Shown: positions 23,982 through 35,812, numbered from the stretch's first letter. The stretch: DNA of 64,000 bases from Abelmoschus esculentus (GCA_035048815.1 JAUCBN010000021.1:3937501-4001500), one strand, 5' to 3'. A program made the numbers and translations. Notes: generated by a model not told the origin, from the sequence alone.

Positions 23982-24734
23982 CCCCTGAGATGCACGCCTT
24001 TTGTATCTCCCCCGCCTCGGCCTTTGGATCGGTTTTTCTTGCGCCTTGCGTCTCAGGCACGCTTTTTACAACTAAGAATTAAATGACTTGACTCTTAGGT
24101 TGGGGTACAAGGCATGGACAATGTAAATGTTCGAATTGATTGATCCCTTTATGGATATTTTACCCATTGCGATTAAATTTTTCATTAAATTGTTTATTTT
24201 TTAATATTCAAGAAGAGTTTGTATTTTACTTTAATGCAAATTAAAAATATTAGATAAGATAAAATTGACTATTTATAGTAAATTCGTATTAGAACTCTCA
24301 CTTGTTTTGACATAATTTTTCTCTATAAATAAGAATGAAATTCTCAGTTTCAAAACACTCTCAAATCATTTTCTTCTTCTTTCTTTTTCTTCAAGGACAA
24401 ACTCTTAAATCCTGGAAGACAGACTACCAACGAATTCAAGTACTATAGGAGTGACAGAAAATCTAGTTTAAGGAAACTAGATTAATTTTATTAGTTAATT
24501 AATAATTAATACTATAATAATATGGCAGGGTCATGTGCAAAGATATTGATGCGATACTAGGACATGTGACATGTGAATAAAATTTTCTAATTAATTTTAT
24601 TTAATATTTTATTAATTTATTTCAATCAATATAATGAAAAACTAAGTGCCTAACCACTAAGCCAGACGATAATTTTTGTTATTGTTTTAATATTAATATA
24701 TAATCGGGAGAAATTATTAAATGAATCATATTTA

Positions 24735-25341
24735 TTAGGAGTGTTTATTTTTGGATATTAGATCGGATCGGATTTATTTTTGGATTTTAGATCTTATTTA
24801 TTTTTTAGATATTAGATCAAATCAGATCTGATTTATGGATCATATTATCAGATATTGGATCTGATTTATTTTTTAGATATTTGGATTTTCGGATCGGATA
24901 TATAGTGATCCGTATCCAATAAAAAAAACGGATATCCGTGTATATGGGTATTAGATATACCGATCAGATAATCGGATATCAGATTATCTAAAAATATAAT
25001 TTGATTAAACTAATTTTTGAATTTGAATATTTTATTTATAAAAATTTTAGAATTTCGAATATAATAAACAAAAAATTACTAAATACAACAAGACTCAAAT
25101 TTATAAAAGTTTCAATTTTTAAAATTTTTTAATATAACAATAAATTATTAAATATAACAAGTTTAATGAAATTTTGAATTTTCGTATTTTTGGATAATCC
25201 AAAACTTAAAATATTATGATCCATATTTAATCCGAAATATTTAAAACTGGATTGGATATTCGATCTGGAAATAAAAACTAGATCGTTTAATCAAATTTTT
25301 GGATAGGATCGACCAGATCGGATATATTTGAAGACCCCTAA
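24735..25341. mobile_element. MITE-like repeat, copy B (intact)
   Basis: The ends are inverted: TTAGGAGTGTTTATTTTTGGAT at the left and GAAGACCCCTAATA at the right. The interior has repeated GGATCGGAT and CGGATATC words near both ends and an AT-rich core with ACTAAATACAACAAGAC. It is about 607 bp long with no coding capacity. Related copies lie at 15988-17393, 37696-38220 and 49157-49655. The superfamily is unknown; the GGGGTGTT type of end is seen in several plant MITE families. Confidence 0.7.
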
Positions 25342-26118
25342 TATTCACCACATCATCTATGGTTCATCCAATGAAAATTATTCATCTCAAGAGAACTTCC
25401 AAGTAACTACCACTACGAAGGAGAAAGATGAAATTCACTTTGAAAAAATAAAATAAAAATTCTCATTAAATATGATCATATATGATGTGATGAATATGAT
25501 TCATCTAATAATTTTTTTATCAAATTAATAATAAAACAACCAATAAAATCTATAATCATATAAAAAAATTTAAGAATCGAAAATTTGATTTCTTTATATC
25601 AACGATCACATAAATCTTTTTGTATCACATTATAAACTAGACAAAAACACATCACCACAAGGATAAAAAAAAGAAAGAAAAGACCAAATAAAACCCAAGT
25701 TTTTTACAATTTCTCACTGCCGGATAAAAACACTAAAGCAAAGAAGCAAAACCCAAAAAAGAGGGGAACAGACTGACCAAAATTGGTGTAAATCGTCTAT
25801 CTCTTTCCTATACTTCTATTCGTGTCTTTGTTTTAAATTAGAGGGTTTAGGATTTAAGGTTTAAGGTTAGAGGTTGTGGTTAGGGTTGAAAGAATTAGGG
25901 GTAAGGTATATTTTCTAGACTGTATGATTCAGAGTTTAGGATATAAAAAATAATAGTTAGGGTTAAAAATTTAAATTTTAAAAAGAATTCAAAAGAGGCA
26001 TAAAAAGGATTGTATGATAGAGAGGCAAATGATTTTTACTCGACAAAAACCACTTACATAAAGAAAGAAGAAAATGACCCAGAGCACAATATTAATCATC
26101 AATTCCCTTGTACATTAA

Positions 26119-26840
26119 CTACTTCTTTGTCAACGAGACCACAATATTAGCCATCTTATGTGGCCTTGCATCACTTAGAGCGTGCGCCACATTGATTGCA
26201 AGCCTTGTGAATAACCTCTCAGTTATAGCATCTCCAAAATGACTACACACCAGAGGCTCTAAGACAGCCCTGAAAGTATTTGCAACATTCTTCCCCGTTT
26301 CTACATAATTGTTGAAACCCGAGTCTTTCTTACGGAACTTCTCATCGGTATATAAAGGAGGGTGTCCACCTGGATAATCTGCAGATCATTGATTCCGAAT
26401 GATCCTTCTCTCTCGACGATCTCGGCCACTTCTTCTTTGCAAGGTGTATAAAGGGGAAGGTTGAATGAATCCACATCTGCCTCTTTTACAACTCCCTGCA
26501 GTTCTTGATCAAGTTAGCTTATTGCAGTCGAATAATCACAGACCACACGATTCAGATTTAAATGGATTAACAAAATATTAATGCACATAACCTGTTCAAC
26601 CAGATCAAGAAGTGATTTAGAAACATGATCCCAACAATAATCTTCGTTGGAGGGATCGGCATTTTCCCTTGCCATCATGGCTAGCACCATGCGGCCTTGG
26701 GGTATCAGTTCCTTGGAGCGCAAGTTAAGAAATTTTGTGAAGTCTTTCTTAAATTGGTCTGCATAAGCTTGGAAAACATAGGGAGGACTTGTTCTTGCCA
26801 TGTATACGTTTCCCTTATTGTTCTCTATCCCATCTGGGAG
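26119..26840 (-). pseudogene. SABATH methyltransferase fragment (exons 3 and 4 only)
   Basis: This is a partial duplicate of the gene at 17623. Exon 3 (26840-26592) is full length at 249 nt and open, with a few changes from the intact copy (NVFKAYADQFQKDF becomes YVFQAYADQFKKDF, and YDHVS becomes WDHVS). Exon 4 (26495-26119) is 377 nt against 378 in the intact gene. The net single-base loss lies near 26362-26380 and destroys the frame for most of the exon. Exons 1 and 2, with the SAM-binding motif and promoter, are absent because the duplication ends at 26846. It should not make a working enzyme. Confidence 0.92.
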
Positions 26841-26846
26841 CTAATG

Positions 26847-27090
26847 AACATTGAACCCTTATCATAGAGGGTTATTTTTGTCATAGATGGATCTTTAAAT
26901 CTATCCTTCGCATCTCATGTTTGTCCTTAGGGCACTTCATATAAACCTTTCTACCAATACGGTATTAGTATACCCTAAAACAATGATCAATTCTACCCCA
27001 ACATCAATATCCTCGACCTAAATGTCTCATTAATGAGATATCCCACTAAAAATGTAATAATGAGTAGAAGGCATAAAGACAAAAAAATAC
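26847..27090. other. Spacer after duplication breakpoint
   Basis: Directly after the breakpoint, at about 26859-26900, is TATCATAGAGGGTTATTTTTGT followed by GATGGATCTTTAAATC. This resembles part of the copia LTR at 14555-14612 (CTCATAGAGGGTTATTTTTG, then GATCCATCTTTAAAG) and 22110-22162. The rest holds nothing I can identify. Confidence 0.45.
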
Positions 27091-27361
27091 CACTACACCA
27101 AACTTGGTATATAGCGGTATTTTTAATGGCGTTTATGGAGTAAACGCCGCTAATATTACATAAATAGTGGTGTTTATAAATAAAACGTTATAAATAAAAA
27201 TATTAACGATGTTTATAACAAAAATGCTGCACCAATTGCGACTTTTAGTGACGTTTTTTGAAAAACGCTGAAAATATATAGTTTTAATGGCGTTTAGTGA
27301 GTAAAACGCCGTAAGTAATTAGTTTTTAGTAATATTTGGTATAAAACGCCGTAGAAGTATT
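27091..27361. mobile_element. One end of a CACTA-type DNA transposon
   Basis: The sequence begins CACTACACCAAACTTGG, the classic terminal word of En/Spm (CACTA) elements. It is followed over 260 bp by many short subterminal repeats in both directions (GGCGTTT and AAACGCC or AACGCCG at about 27128, 27142, 27289, 27303, 27345). A matching second end was not found. The sequence that follows at 27362 looks like an LTR, which may have interrupted it. Confidence 0.65.
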
Positions 27362-29697
27362 TGTAGCAACCCTCCCTAAAATTCTTATAGGTGTGGAATA
27401 GATCGAAAAGTCGCTAGTTAAAAAAAAATGAGAAATTAGGTCTTGAAAATTGGAATTGAGAAATAAGACCTAAAATTTGAAATTTTGAAATCAAAATGAA
27501 ATTTGAAATCTAGAGTTTAATTAAATTTGAGAATTTAACTCAAAAACAGGAAATGTGGAAATTAGGGTTTTGAAATTAAAAATTGGGATTTTTGGAATTG
27601 GAAATAGATTTTAAAAATAAATTAAAAATGTTGAAAAAGAATTTAAAAAAATGTTAGAGTCGTCATCGGTCATTTTTGGTAGACCGGACATCATAAAAAC
27701 TGGAGATTCGAAATGATTTGGGTTCGAGAGTTGGTTACGATTAAAACGATATTAACGTTAAAAACCGCCCAAAATTTGCACATTTATAAAATAACCGTTT
27801 AATTAATTTAGATTTTATGGATTAAAGTAGCATTTAAATTAAGATTTGTTTAAAGATTCGATTTCAATTTTATTTTATCCATATCTTTATCCGAAGGTAA
27901 ATGCATAGGCCGCCATCACTACGCCTGATATTGGGCCCATTACAACCAAATAAAGACGTATTTTATTAGACTCATTAATTAACAAAGTGACTTGCATGAC
28001 AAATGAAAGATGCATTAACATATATACAAAAGCATCTGATGAAAGAATAAATACATTGAACAAAATAAATACACATACATATACGAAAAATAAATAAATG
28101 CATGAGTAAGTAAAACAAAATAATAAGTAAGACAAGGGTTAAATTAAAAAGATTTAAAATATTAAAGCTACTGGAAATGACTAAATTGAAAGAAAATTAA
28201 AATTTAAAGACAAAATAAAAAAAAAACGTAAACCAGTGTAAATCGAGACCAGATTGTAAAACCATTTAAAATAGCAGGGACCGTGGAGCGTATTTAAAAG
28301 GGGGGAAGGGTTCGAAAATAAACTCCAAGACATGGAGGGACCTGAACCGAATAAAACAGTTTTTAAAAAAGGTGATTATGACACAGACGGGACCAAATCG
28401 AAATACAAAACAAAACTTACGGGACCGAGGAGATGATTAAAAGGGCACGGAAGGTTTTATTACGTAAAAAACCTGTTTTTAAAATAGGGAGTGGGGTATA
28501 TAACACAAACAAAAATTTAAAACCCTTCCCTTATTCATTTTCAGACCGAAACCTTTGAAAATAAGAGAGGTTTTCTCTGTTTTTCTTAAACCAAACCCAG
28601 AAAAACAAAGAACATTCTTTATGTTCTTGAGCAAGCCCAGAAATCCCCGTGAGGTTTCCAGAAAACCCAAAAGACTTTTTCTCTTTTCGAATCCAAAACA
28701 AAACCCCTTTCTCTATTTCCAAAAAAAACACGTCTATTTCTTTGAAACCAGATTTAAAATTATTCGGATTTAAGAAGAGCAAAACTGAGACTCCCTCGTT
28801 GGATCTTAAAAGATGAAGTGACTTCTTCTTTCCTCGGCTCACCAAACGACACAGTGGCCAAGGCTTATTGCCAGAGGAAGCAATGAGAGACGGATTATCC
28901 GAGACCAAACGAGGATAAGAAAAAAAATTCCCTAACCTTTTTTTGTTTCAAAGGGTGCAAAAAAAAAAAGAGAATATACCTCTGAATTTGGTTCTTTTCC
29001 TATTGATTCAAAATCGTGGGGAACCAAAGTTCCGGTTACATGATTCTCTTCGGTTTAAATAATCGATTCTTTTTACATGAATTTTAGGAAAAATATCTAA
29101 AAATACTCAATTGGTTGATCTTCTATTTGGATGTATGTGTTAGTGTTATCTTTGAACCTTGTCGAATTTCCCCCTGAATTTCGCTGTTGCAATTTTTTGT
29201 TATTGCCACTGATATTTTTCTTCTGAAAATTATGCAATTTTGGCGTTGTGGTTGATTTGTATGTTCTGACATTTTGGTTAGTTTGTATGTGCGAGGTGGA
29301 GAAAAGGGGATCATAGGTAATCGGACGACGAAGAAAATAAAGCGTCGAATCGGGAACCGAAGGGTTGGAGCGTGCGTTGTACGCGCGCATGGCGGTAACC
29401 AAATGTCGCGTGTGGGCGCGTGTTGGTTCCAAAAGCTTTCTTTGGCTTTGATCGTGACCGTTATATCAAAAATCAATCTAACGGTCCTGATAATATTGCG
29501 TAAAAGAAACAAAGGGGTTAGGGTTTTCTTGTATTGTAATTGAGTTGCCCGGTTGGGCTCTACGTGGGCTAAAAGTTTGCAACCCGGGCTTATAATTAGA
29601 TTATGGGTTTTGGAAATATAAATGGACAGTCTAATTAAATAAAACTTGGGCTTTGTTTATTGTTATTTATTTTTTTATTTATAAATCTGTTATAATT
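27362..29697. mobile_element. LTR-like block, boundaries uncertain
   Basis: It begins TGTAGCAACCCTCCC. At about 27657-27770 it carries GAGTCGTCATCGGTCATTTTTGG, GGACATCATAAAAACTGG and TTGGTTACGATTAAAACG, the same ordered motif types as near the start of the solo LTR at 22402. Near 29540-29650 it has GTTGGGCT and TTGGGCTT stretches like those near the end of that LTR. Both strands show short open frames between 28470 and 29540, but these overlap each other and match no family. No target duplication was found. Confidence 0.5.
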
Positions 29698-29699
29698 CC

Positions 29700-29752
<53 letters not shown>
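29698..29752. repeat. (TAA)n microsatellite
   Basis: About 17 TAA/AAT units run without interruption. Confidence 0.95.
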
Positions 29753-29755
<3 letters not shown>

Positions 29756-30089
29756 GTAATAATAACAAAAAAAGGGAAAAGGGGGACCGCAATTAATAGG
29801 AAAATAAGAATTATATAATAATAATTAATATTTTTTATTTTTTTCAGGTATGATAATAAAGATAATAGTTACAATTTATAATATATTTTTTTTATTTTGA
29901 TAACACACATGTGATTAAAGCTGACAAAGACAAAAAAAATTAGTATTTACAAAGACATATAATGTATTTTTTGAACTTGATAATATAAAAGCCAAATCCC
30001 GTTATTCGCAATTAACATGAAAATTAATGACCGAATTTAACACCCCTAATAAAATTAATGATTACAGAATTAAAACTCATTATTTCTTT

Positions 30090-30475
30090 TTTGTGGGTAT
30101 AACCGTGACACTCCACTCTCCCTCTCCCTCACCCTCACCTGATCCCCAAATCAAACCCACAATCCCTAGCACCCTTTCTCAAGTTCTCTCGATCGCTTTT
30201 TGTTTCCTTTTATCTGCTTTGTTTTCAAATATTTCTTGTTTCTAGGTACATCGATGTTGAGTTTGCGTCAATATGGAAAAGGTAGGAACTACTGTGGATC
30301 TCTTTTACAGAAAGGTTCTTCCTTGAAGGTAATTTGATGAAGGCTTATTGCATGAGTGAGGAACGATTCATTTGCTTTAGTGTTCGTTTATGGCCTTTTA
30401 AATCCAGATGTGGGAAGAAATGCTTAAATGGAGGAAAGAGTTTGGAACATATCCCAGTTTGGAAGTAAGAAATGT
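30090..30475 (+). pseudogene. Possible gene fragment with SEC14-like segment
   Basis: A CT-rich stretch (30110-30240) like a plant 5' UTR is followed by ATGTTGAGTTTGCG at 30254 encoding MLSLRQYGKGRNYCGSLLQK, which ends at a plausible splice donor (TTGAAG/GTAATT, about 30329). After a possible intron, an acceptor TCCAG at about 30404-30408 is followed by MWEEMLKWRKEFGTYPSLE and another possible donor. The WRKEFG segment resembles the MWxxMLxWRKEFG stretch of plant SEC14-like phosphatidylinositol transfer proteins (family knowledge). The lipid-binding CRAL-TRIO domain is not present downstream. This could be a captured or truncated gene piece, or chance resemblance. Confidence 0.35.
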
Positions 30476-30479
30476 TTAC

Positions 30480-31650
30480 TTTTTTTGTATTTCTTTCATT
30501 GAATGTTCACTGGAGAAGAGTTATAAGATAAAATCTCAAATGAATGTGTGACTGCTTCAAATGGTTTAGTACTCATTTTTCTCTCGAACTTATAAATTTG
30601 GTAGGAAATCCATTAAGGAAAGTTAGAAGAATTCCGACACAAGACTCTTTATACTTACAAAATTTTATAGTGATTGATCTAAAGTAAGGAGGAAAAATTA
30701 TACTATTGATATTTTTATCACGTTATCTATAAAACTAATTAATTAAATATATTTATTTTTTTATTTTTGTCTTTTTTATCAAGTAAATTTTTATTTGATA
30801 AAAACTAGTTTTAAATTTAATTTACAATAAATATTAATAAATATTTACATGGTAAAAATAATAAGATAGAAAAAATAATTAAATAGATATATTTGATTGG
30901 TTGGTCCCAAGAATGACGTGATGACAATGACTCATGATATAATTTCTCAGTAAAGATAGATTTACTTGAAAACAATGACGGATCCACCCTTGGTTTAGGA
31001 TAGGAATGGATACACACTAAATTTTTTAAAGTTTACATATCTATTTTTAATTTTTATAATTTTTAAGAATTGACCTTAAATTTTATTAATATTTAAGGTT
31101 TCTACTCACTTTAAAATTTCAAAATTTATATGTACCCACTTTCAAATAAATTTTTTAGATATGTAACTTATATTTCTTTGTTCATTGATGTAAAACAATT
31201 TCATAACTTTTTGGCGTTTGATTAAAAAAAAGGTAAAAGAGTCGATATAAAATCAACTACGAGTCAACAGAAAAAATTTTCTAATTTTTTTGTTAAGTGA
31301 ATGGGTCGAAAACGATTATAGGTCAATGTGTGACATCAATTAACCATTTATGAATTTATATAAAACTTATCCTCCAAAGCTAGTTGATTTTACAAAATTT
31401 TATTTTAAATATTTTATAAGATAAGTTGTGTTTGTAAAATTCGAATTTAGTTGAGTTGTTGCAAACAATTATAATATTATAATACTAATTTATTCTAATT
31501 TAAATAATTTTCTATAATCATATACAATATGTATTTCATATTTTTTTACATGTGATATATATATATATATATCATGTATGTAGAACTATATGTAGAACTA
31601 TATGTTTTGATATAATAATTGAAAATTAGTTTTGGAATAATTTGAAAAGA
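30480..31650. other. AT-rich spacer
   Basis: No gene is supported. There is a TA microsatellite with an ATATATATATATAT core at about 31556-31572. The stretch at 31559-31610 contains a short direct repeat (GTAGAACTATAT twice). Confidence 0.6.
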
Positions 31651-32750
31651 TTTTAAAAATGGTTCTTATGTTCAAACAACTTGAAAAAATATTTAAGAAG
31701 TTTTTGAGAGATTTTGAAGGTGATCAAAATGTCTTAAAAGAAGCCAAAGAACAGTTTTTTACCCCAAACGGTTTTATACACGTCTTAGGTGTTCCGATAC
31801 AGCTGCGCTTTATAAAGGCAAAAATACACAAACATTTCGATACGGTCTTGAACTGTTTTGATACAATTTATCACTATGAATTTTGGTTCCGGTACAGAAA
31901 ACACAAGTATCAAAATTGGCTTTTCAATACCAATTTTAGGTGTTTCAATAAACCTCAAACGACTTTACAAAAATCTCCAATGGCTTTATGAAAAAACCCA
32001 ACGACTAGAAGCTATATTGAAACAGACAACAACAGTTTCAATACGAGGAGTAGATGCATATCGATACGCCTATAAGGTGTTTCGATATCGGTTCTTAATT
32101 AAAGGTTCAACGGCTCTTTCCTAAATGAGTGATATTGAAATGGCTACCATGCGTTTCGATACACCCTGCACCAGAAGGAGAAATTGGCCTGAAAATCAGC
32201 TCCAAACGGTACCAAATCAATCTCAACGGTCATCAACAACAACTGCAAGCTCAATTGGGATGATAAAAGAGACCTTCAAGCATCAAGAGAAGACTAATAC
32301 TTCAATTGTATCAACAATATGATCAAACATTTTTCTTAGAGCTAAAATTCCCATCTTTGGATAGACAAACACTTGTGAGCTTAAATGTTAATATATCTAA
32401 GTGTATTAGAATTGGATGAGTGATTTAGAGTATTACAAACAATCAGCCTTGTTAGAAAGATTGTTAGTTTGCTAAGTTTTCTTTGTTCGAGAGTATTCAC
32501 AAAGTTCGGTTTGTGAACTTTGGATGCTAGATTCGGAAAATTGAATTTAAGACGTAAGGTTAGCCCTTTGTCCTCAAAAGGAAGAGATTCTTAGTGAATT
32601 TGGGTAATCTTTAGTGGGAAGCTAAGGTAATAGATGTAGGATTTGATTAAAAATCCGTACTACTCTAAAATTCTTGTGCAAATTTTTTTTATATTTTTGC
32701 TTCCAACAAATTACACCCAAATAATCACTTCTCCACACTTAGTAAGTAAA
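31650..32750 (+). mobile_element. Probable Ty1/copia LTR fragment with GATAC-rich region
   Basis: The region from about 31790 to 32165 repeats TTCGATAC, TTTGATAC and TATCGATAC words every few tens of bases. The downstream part (32330-32720) reads like the R/U5 portion of plant copia LTRs: CACTTGTGAGC, AAGATTGTTAGTTTGCTAAG, AAGCTAAGGTAATAGATGTAGGA, then AAAATTCTTGTGCAAATTT. A long frame at 31659-31991 gives low-complexity protein with no family match and is not called. Ends could not be fixed. Confidence 0.5.
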
Positions 32751-33285
32751 ACTGGTTGGTGCATCGAGTTTAAAAATGTATAATTGAAAATTTTAGTCGA
32801 ACTTGAAAACTAGTCTACTAATTATTAAATTTCGAGTTATTCAAAATTCTATGTTACAACTTAAACTTTATTTAAAATTTTTCGATTTAAATTTATAAAT
32901 TTTCGAGTCAAATCAAAATAATTGAGTGTTTTTATATTAAATTAAATAATTTTATTATTTTCAAATTGAATTAAATTTTACTCGCACTTTAAAAATTAAA
33001 ACTGAAGCTAAATTTAAATACCAAAAAATAAGTATAAATCCATCCTTTCATTAAGCAGTAAAGTTGCACGAAAAATATAAATAACATATGATAAGGTAAG
33101 CCTAATTCTTATTGAGTTGAACGGTCCATGACCGGCCTCTGTTTCCATACATAAAGAACTAAGATATGAACAAAATATATATGACAAAAAGCTTATAATT
33201 AGTAGGACAATGGTAGTATCAAACAATGCAGGCATATGCATCCATCCATCTTACAAATTCATAACCAGCAAACCAAGATTCGAGT
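32750..33285. other. Downstream flank of the C4H gene
   Basis: AT-rich sequence with no coding region seen. The last ~250 bases before 33286 should include the C4H 3' untranslated region. No single poly(A) signal can be singled out with confidence. Confidence 0.5.
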
Positions 33286-35748
33286 TCAGGCCCGAGGCTT
33301 TGCAACAATGGTGGAATGCTTCAGAATGTGCAAGCTGAACTGTCCTCCTTTCTCCGTCGTATCGATCTTCGACTGCCCCTTGGGAGGCAACAGCTCGAAA
33401 TTCTGCACCAAACGTCCCAACGTGATCCCTAAGATCGGCAGTGCAAGGATAATCCCCGGACAGCTCCTCCTTCCGACACCAAACGGAAGATACCTGAAGT
33501 CATTCCCATTCGCTTCGACCTTTGATTCCTCCTCAAAGAACCTCTCGGGCCTGAACTCTTCCGGGTTCTTCCAATGTGCCGGGTTATTGGCTAACCACCA
33601 TGCATTCACTAGGATCTTGCTCTCCGCGGGGATATCGTACCCTCCGAGCTTTGCATCGTGGAGGTTCATGTGTGGAACCAGTAGAGGAATGGCCATTCGG
33701 AGCCTGAGAGTCTCCTTGATCACAGCCTGCAGATACGGAAGCTTATGCATGTCGGTTTCGGTAACCTGCACCCCGGGGCCTAGTACGGTGTCGATCTCAT
33801 CGCGGAGTTTCTGCTGGATCTCGGGATGGTTCACAAGCTCAGCAATTCCCCATTCAATTGACCATAAGGTTGTTTCAATGGCTGCATCACAATGAGATTG
33901 CTTGAGTTAATAGATTTGTTTTTTGACCAATTAATAATAAATGTGCTTTTATTATACCAGGCATATACAGTAAGGAGCTGCCAACATATTAACATAAAAT
34001 ATTAATTATGGGATGGCAAAATGCAACCAAATTAGGTTGGGTAGTTGGTGTGTCTGGTCCCAGCTTTCCAATAACCACACACTTGATGAAAATGTGACCA
34101 CAATGATTATTGTGGTAAGTTGAACCAATTTGCCTTGAAATATTAAATTTTTAAATGATATCAAGGGTTCGAATAAAATAAATTATATTAAAAAAATTAC
34201 TCTTATAATAAATCTTTATCGATATTTAAACAATAAAATTCCAAATTCGTTAAAACTCAACCTATGGTTAAAATCTCTTTTAGGTGTACCCAAAAGTCTT
34301 GGTGAGTTGGTAATTGGCAACATGTACAAGATTTTGACGTTTTACTAATTGACATAAAATTTAGCTAAACTTTCAAACAAAAAGGCAACAAACATGAAAA
34401 ATACCAATTTTATTTTTACTATTCATTTCCTAAATTTTTCTCAATCATAATTAAACACGCTCGAATTTACATCCTCTAATATATTAGACCAAGAATAATA
34501 TTAATCGAACTAATATTCAATCAAATTCGTAAACCATGAAAATATATATCTATGTATAGTCCAAATAGAGAAGAGGGCAGGGTTCTTACCAGCAACATTG
34601 ATGTTCTCAACAATGTAAAGAACATTGTCTTCATTGATCTCTCCCTTCTGCTGAGCATCAAGAATGTGATCAATGGCACACTTTAGAGCATTGTTGTCAC
34701 TTCTCTTGGTGCTTGCAAGCTTCCTGCAAAGATATACCACAATTGAGTACCAGTTGGATCGACCGTTATTGTAATAACATCAGTTATATAATTGTGTTAT
34801 AGAATTATACCAATAACAGTAAATAACAGTCATAATTTAAAAGTAATGTTCAATTATGACAACAACGGTTCCGTTACGTCTACGAAAACGATAACCACAA
34901 TAATGCAATGAATCAGATTTTTCAATTGGCTAAAACTAATCGAAAAGGGAATCAAAAACTTACTTCCTCTCCTCTAGGAAATAGTCCTTGAACAGCTGCA
35001 ATCTCATCTCCTTCACTTCCTTGCACAACTTCAAGTATCCTCTCAAGAAAGGCCTCAAAATGGGGATGAAATCACCATAGTTGTACTCAAAGCTCTGTGC
35101 CAATCTGCTCCTCTCTCCATTCAAGGCCTTGAGCTTAACAAACAAAGGGTCGTCCTCGCTCTCGAATCTCCGATCGAACATGATCCTGTACATGTTATTG
35201 TACATCATAAGCTGCAATCGTCTCCTCAGAACAATCCCATTTGTAGCCGCCTCCGGGTTCTTTCTCACATCTTCGACGACACTAGCGACCTCCGCCTCCC
35301 ATCCGTGTCGGTACTGTTGGACGACCTTGTTGGTGAAGAAAGGAACGGTCATGATCCTCCTCATCTTGCGCCAGTGCTCTCCATAGACGGTGAAGACCAT
35401 GTCTTGGCCTTTTCCAGTGAAGATATCGAACACGACATTCCTCGTCCTGGAACCGAACTCGACTCCTTGGGTGTGCAGGACTTCCTTGGCCAACTCCGGG
35501 GAAGAGACGACCACGAGGTTACGTTGTCCCATGCGGAGCAAGAAGATGTCACCAAACTTCTTGGCCAAGTCGGTGAGGTTGCGGTGGTTCAGGTCATCAC
35601 CGACCTGGAGCCAGTTTCCGAATATGGGGACAGGTAGAGGGCCCGGGGGTAGCTTGTAACGCTTGCCTCGAAGCTTGGCGACTAAGATGGCGAATATTAT
35701 GGTGAAGAATAAGGAGATGAGAACTTTCTCTAGGAGGAGAAGGTCCAT
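33286..35748 (-). CDS. C4H: trans-Cinnamate 4-hydroxylase (CYP73A), complete, three exons
   Basis: Exons (minus strand) are 35748-34964, 34723-34590 and 33881-33286, with GT/AG borders, giving 504 residues, the usual CYP73A length and intron pattern. This ER-anchored P450 hydroxylates trans-cinnamate to p-coumarate, the second step of the phenylpropanoid pathway, using cytochrome P450 reductase. Residues 1-25 form the membrane anchor (LLLEKVLISLFFTIIFAIL), followed by the proline hinge KLPPGPLPVPIFGNW. The I-helix has NVAAIETTLWS, the K-helix KETLRLR, then NPEEFRPERFFEEES and the haem loop FGVGRRSCPG with the axial Cys. The N-terminus, hinge and VGDDLNHRN segment are those of class I CYP73A enzymes. 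All key motifs are intact, so it is probably functional. The sequence is clearly more GC-rich than its surroundings. Confidence 0.97.
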
Positions 35749-35812
35749 GGTGATGATGTTTTATTGATTGAAGAGTTTGTAGCTATGGAGGTAAACGGCG
35801 GAGCAATGGAGT

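Larger units (their letters stand above)
19866..24455 (+). mobile_element. Decayed Ty1/copia tail and LTR (copy B)
   Basis: RT and RNase H scraps match those of copy A (for example the region around 20450-20600 aligned to 13300-13450). The polypurine tract TTTGGGGGAT at 21209-21217 precedes an LTR start TGTTGGAAAAAAATAG at 21218, here with the canonical TG that copy A lost. The LTR runs to about 24455 but is interrupted by the 22402-23981 insertion. No open reading frame of useful length remains. Confidence 0.75.
19866..26846. repeat. Segmental duplication, copy B
   Basis: This is the direct repeat of 12716-18350. It begins immediately after the 5' flank of the intact SABATH gene, so the arrangement is tandem. 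It is longer than copy A because of the 1580-bp solo LTR at 22402 and ~380 bp of AT-rich sequence at 21607-21984. Homology stops at 26846, inside the position of SABATH intron 2, so exons 1 and 2 are missing from this copy. Confidence 0.85.

Noticed and set aside
28479..29543. Several overlapping frames of 60-130 codons on both strands
   Set aside because: They overlap each other in opposite strands inside an LTR-like block and match no known domain.
31659..31991. 110-codon plus-strand frame
   Set aside because: It covers a region of repeated GATAC words in a probable LTR. The protein has no recognisable features.
33236..33895. Long plus-strand frame opposite the C4H exon 3, and similar frames opposite exon 1 at 35305-35659
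   Set aside because: They are antisense shadows of the well-supported C4H exons.
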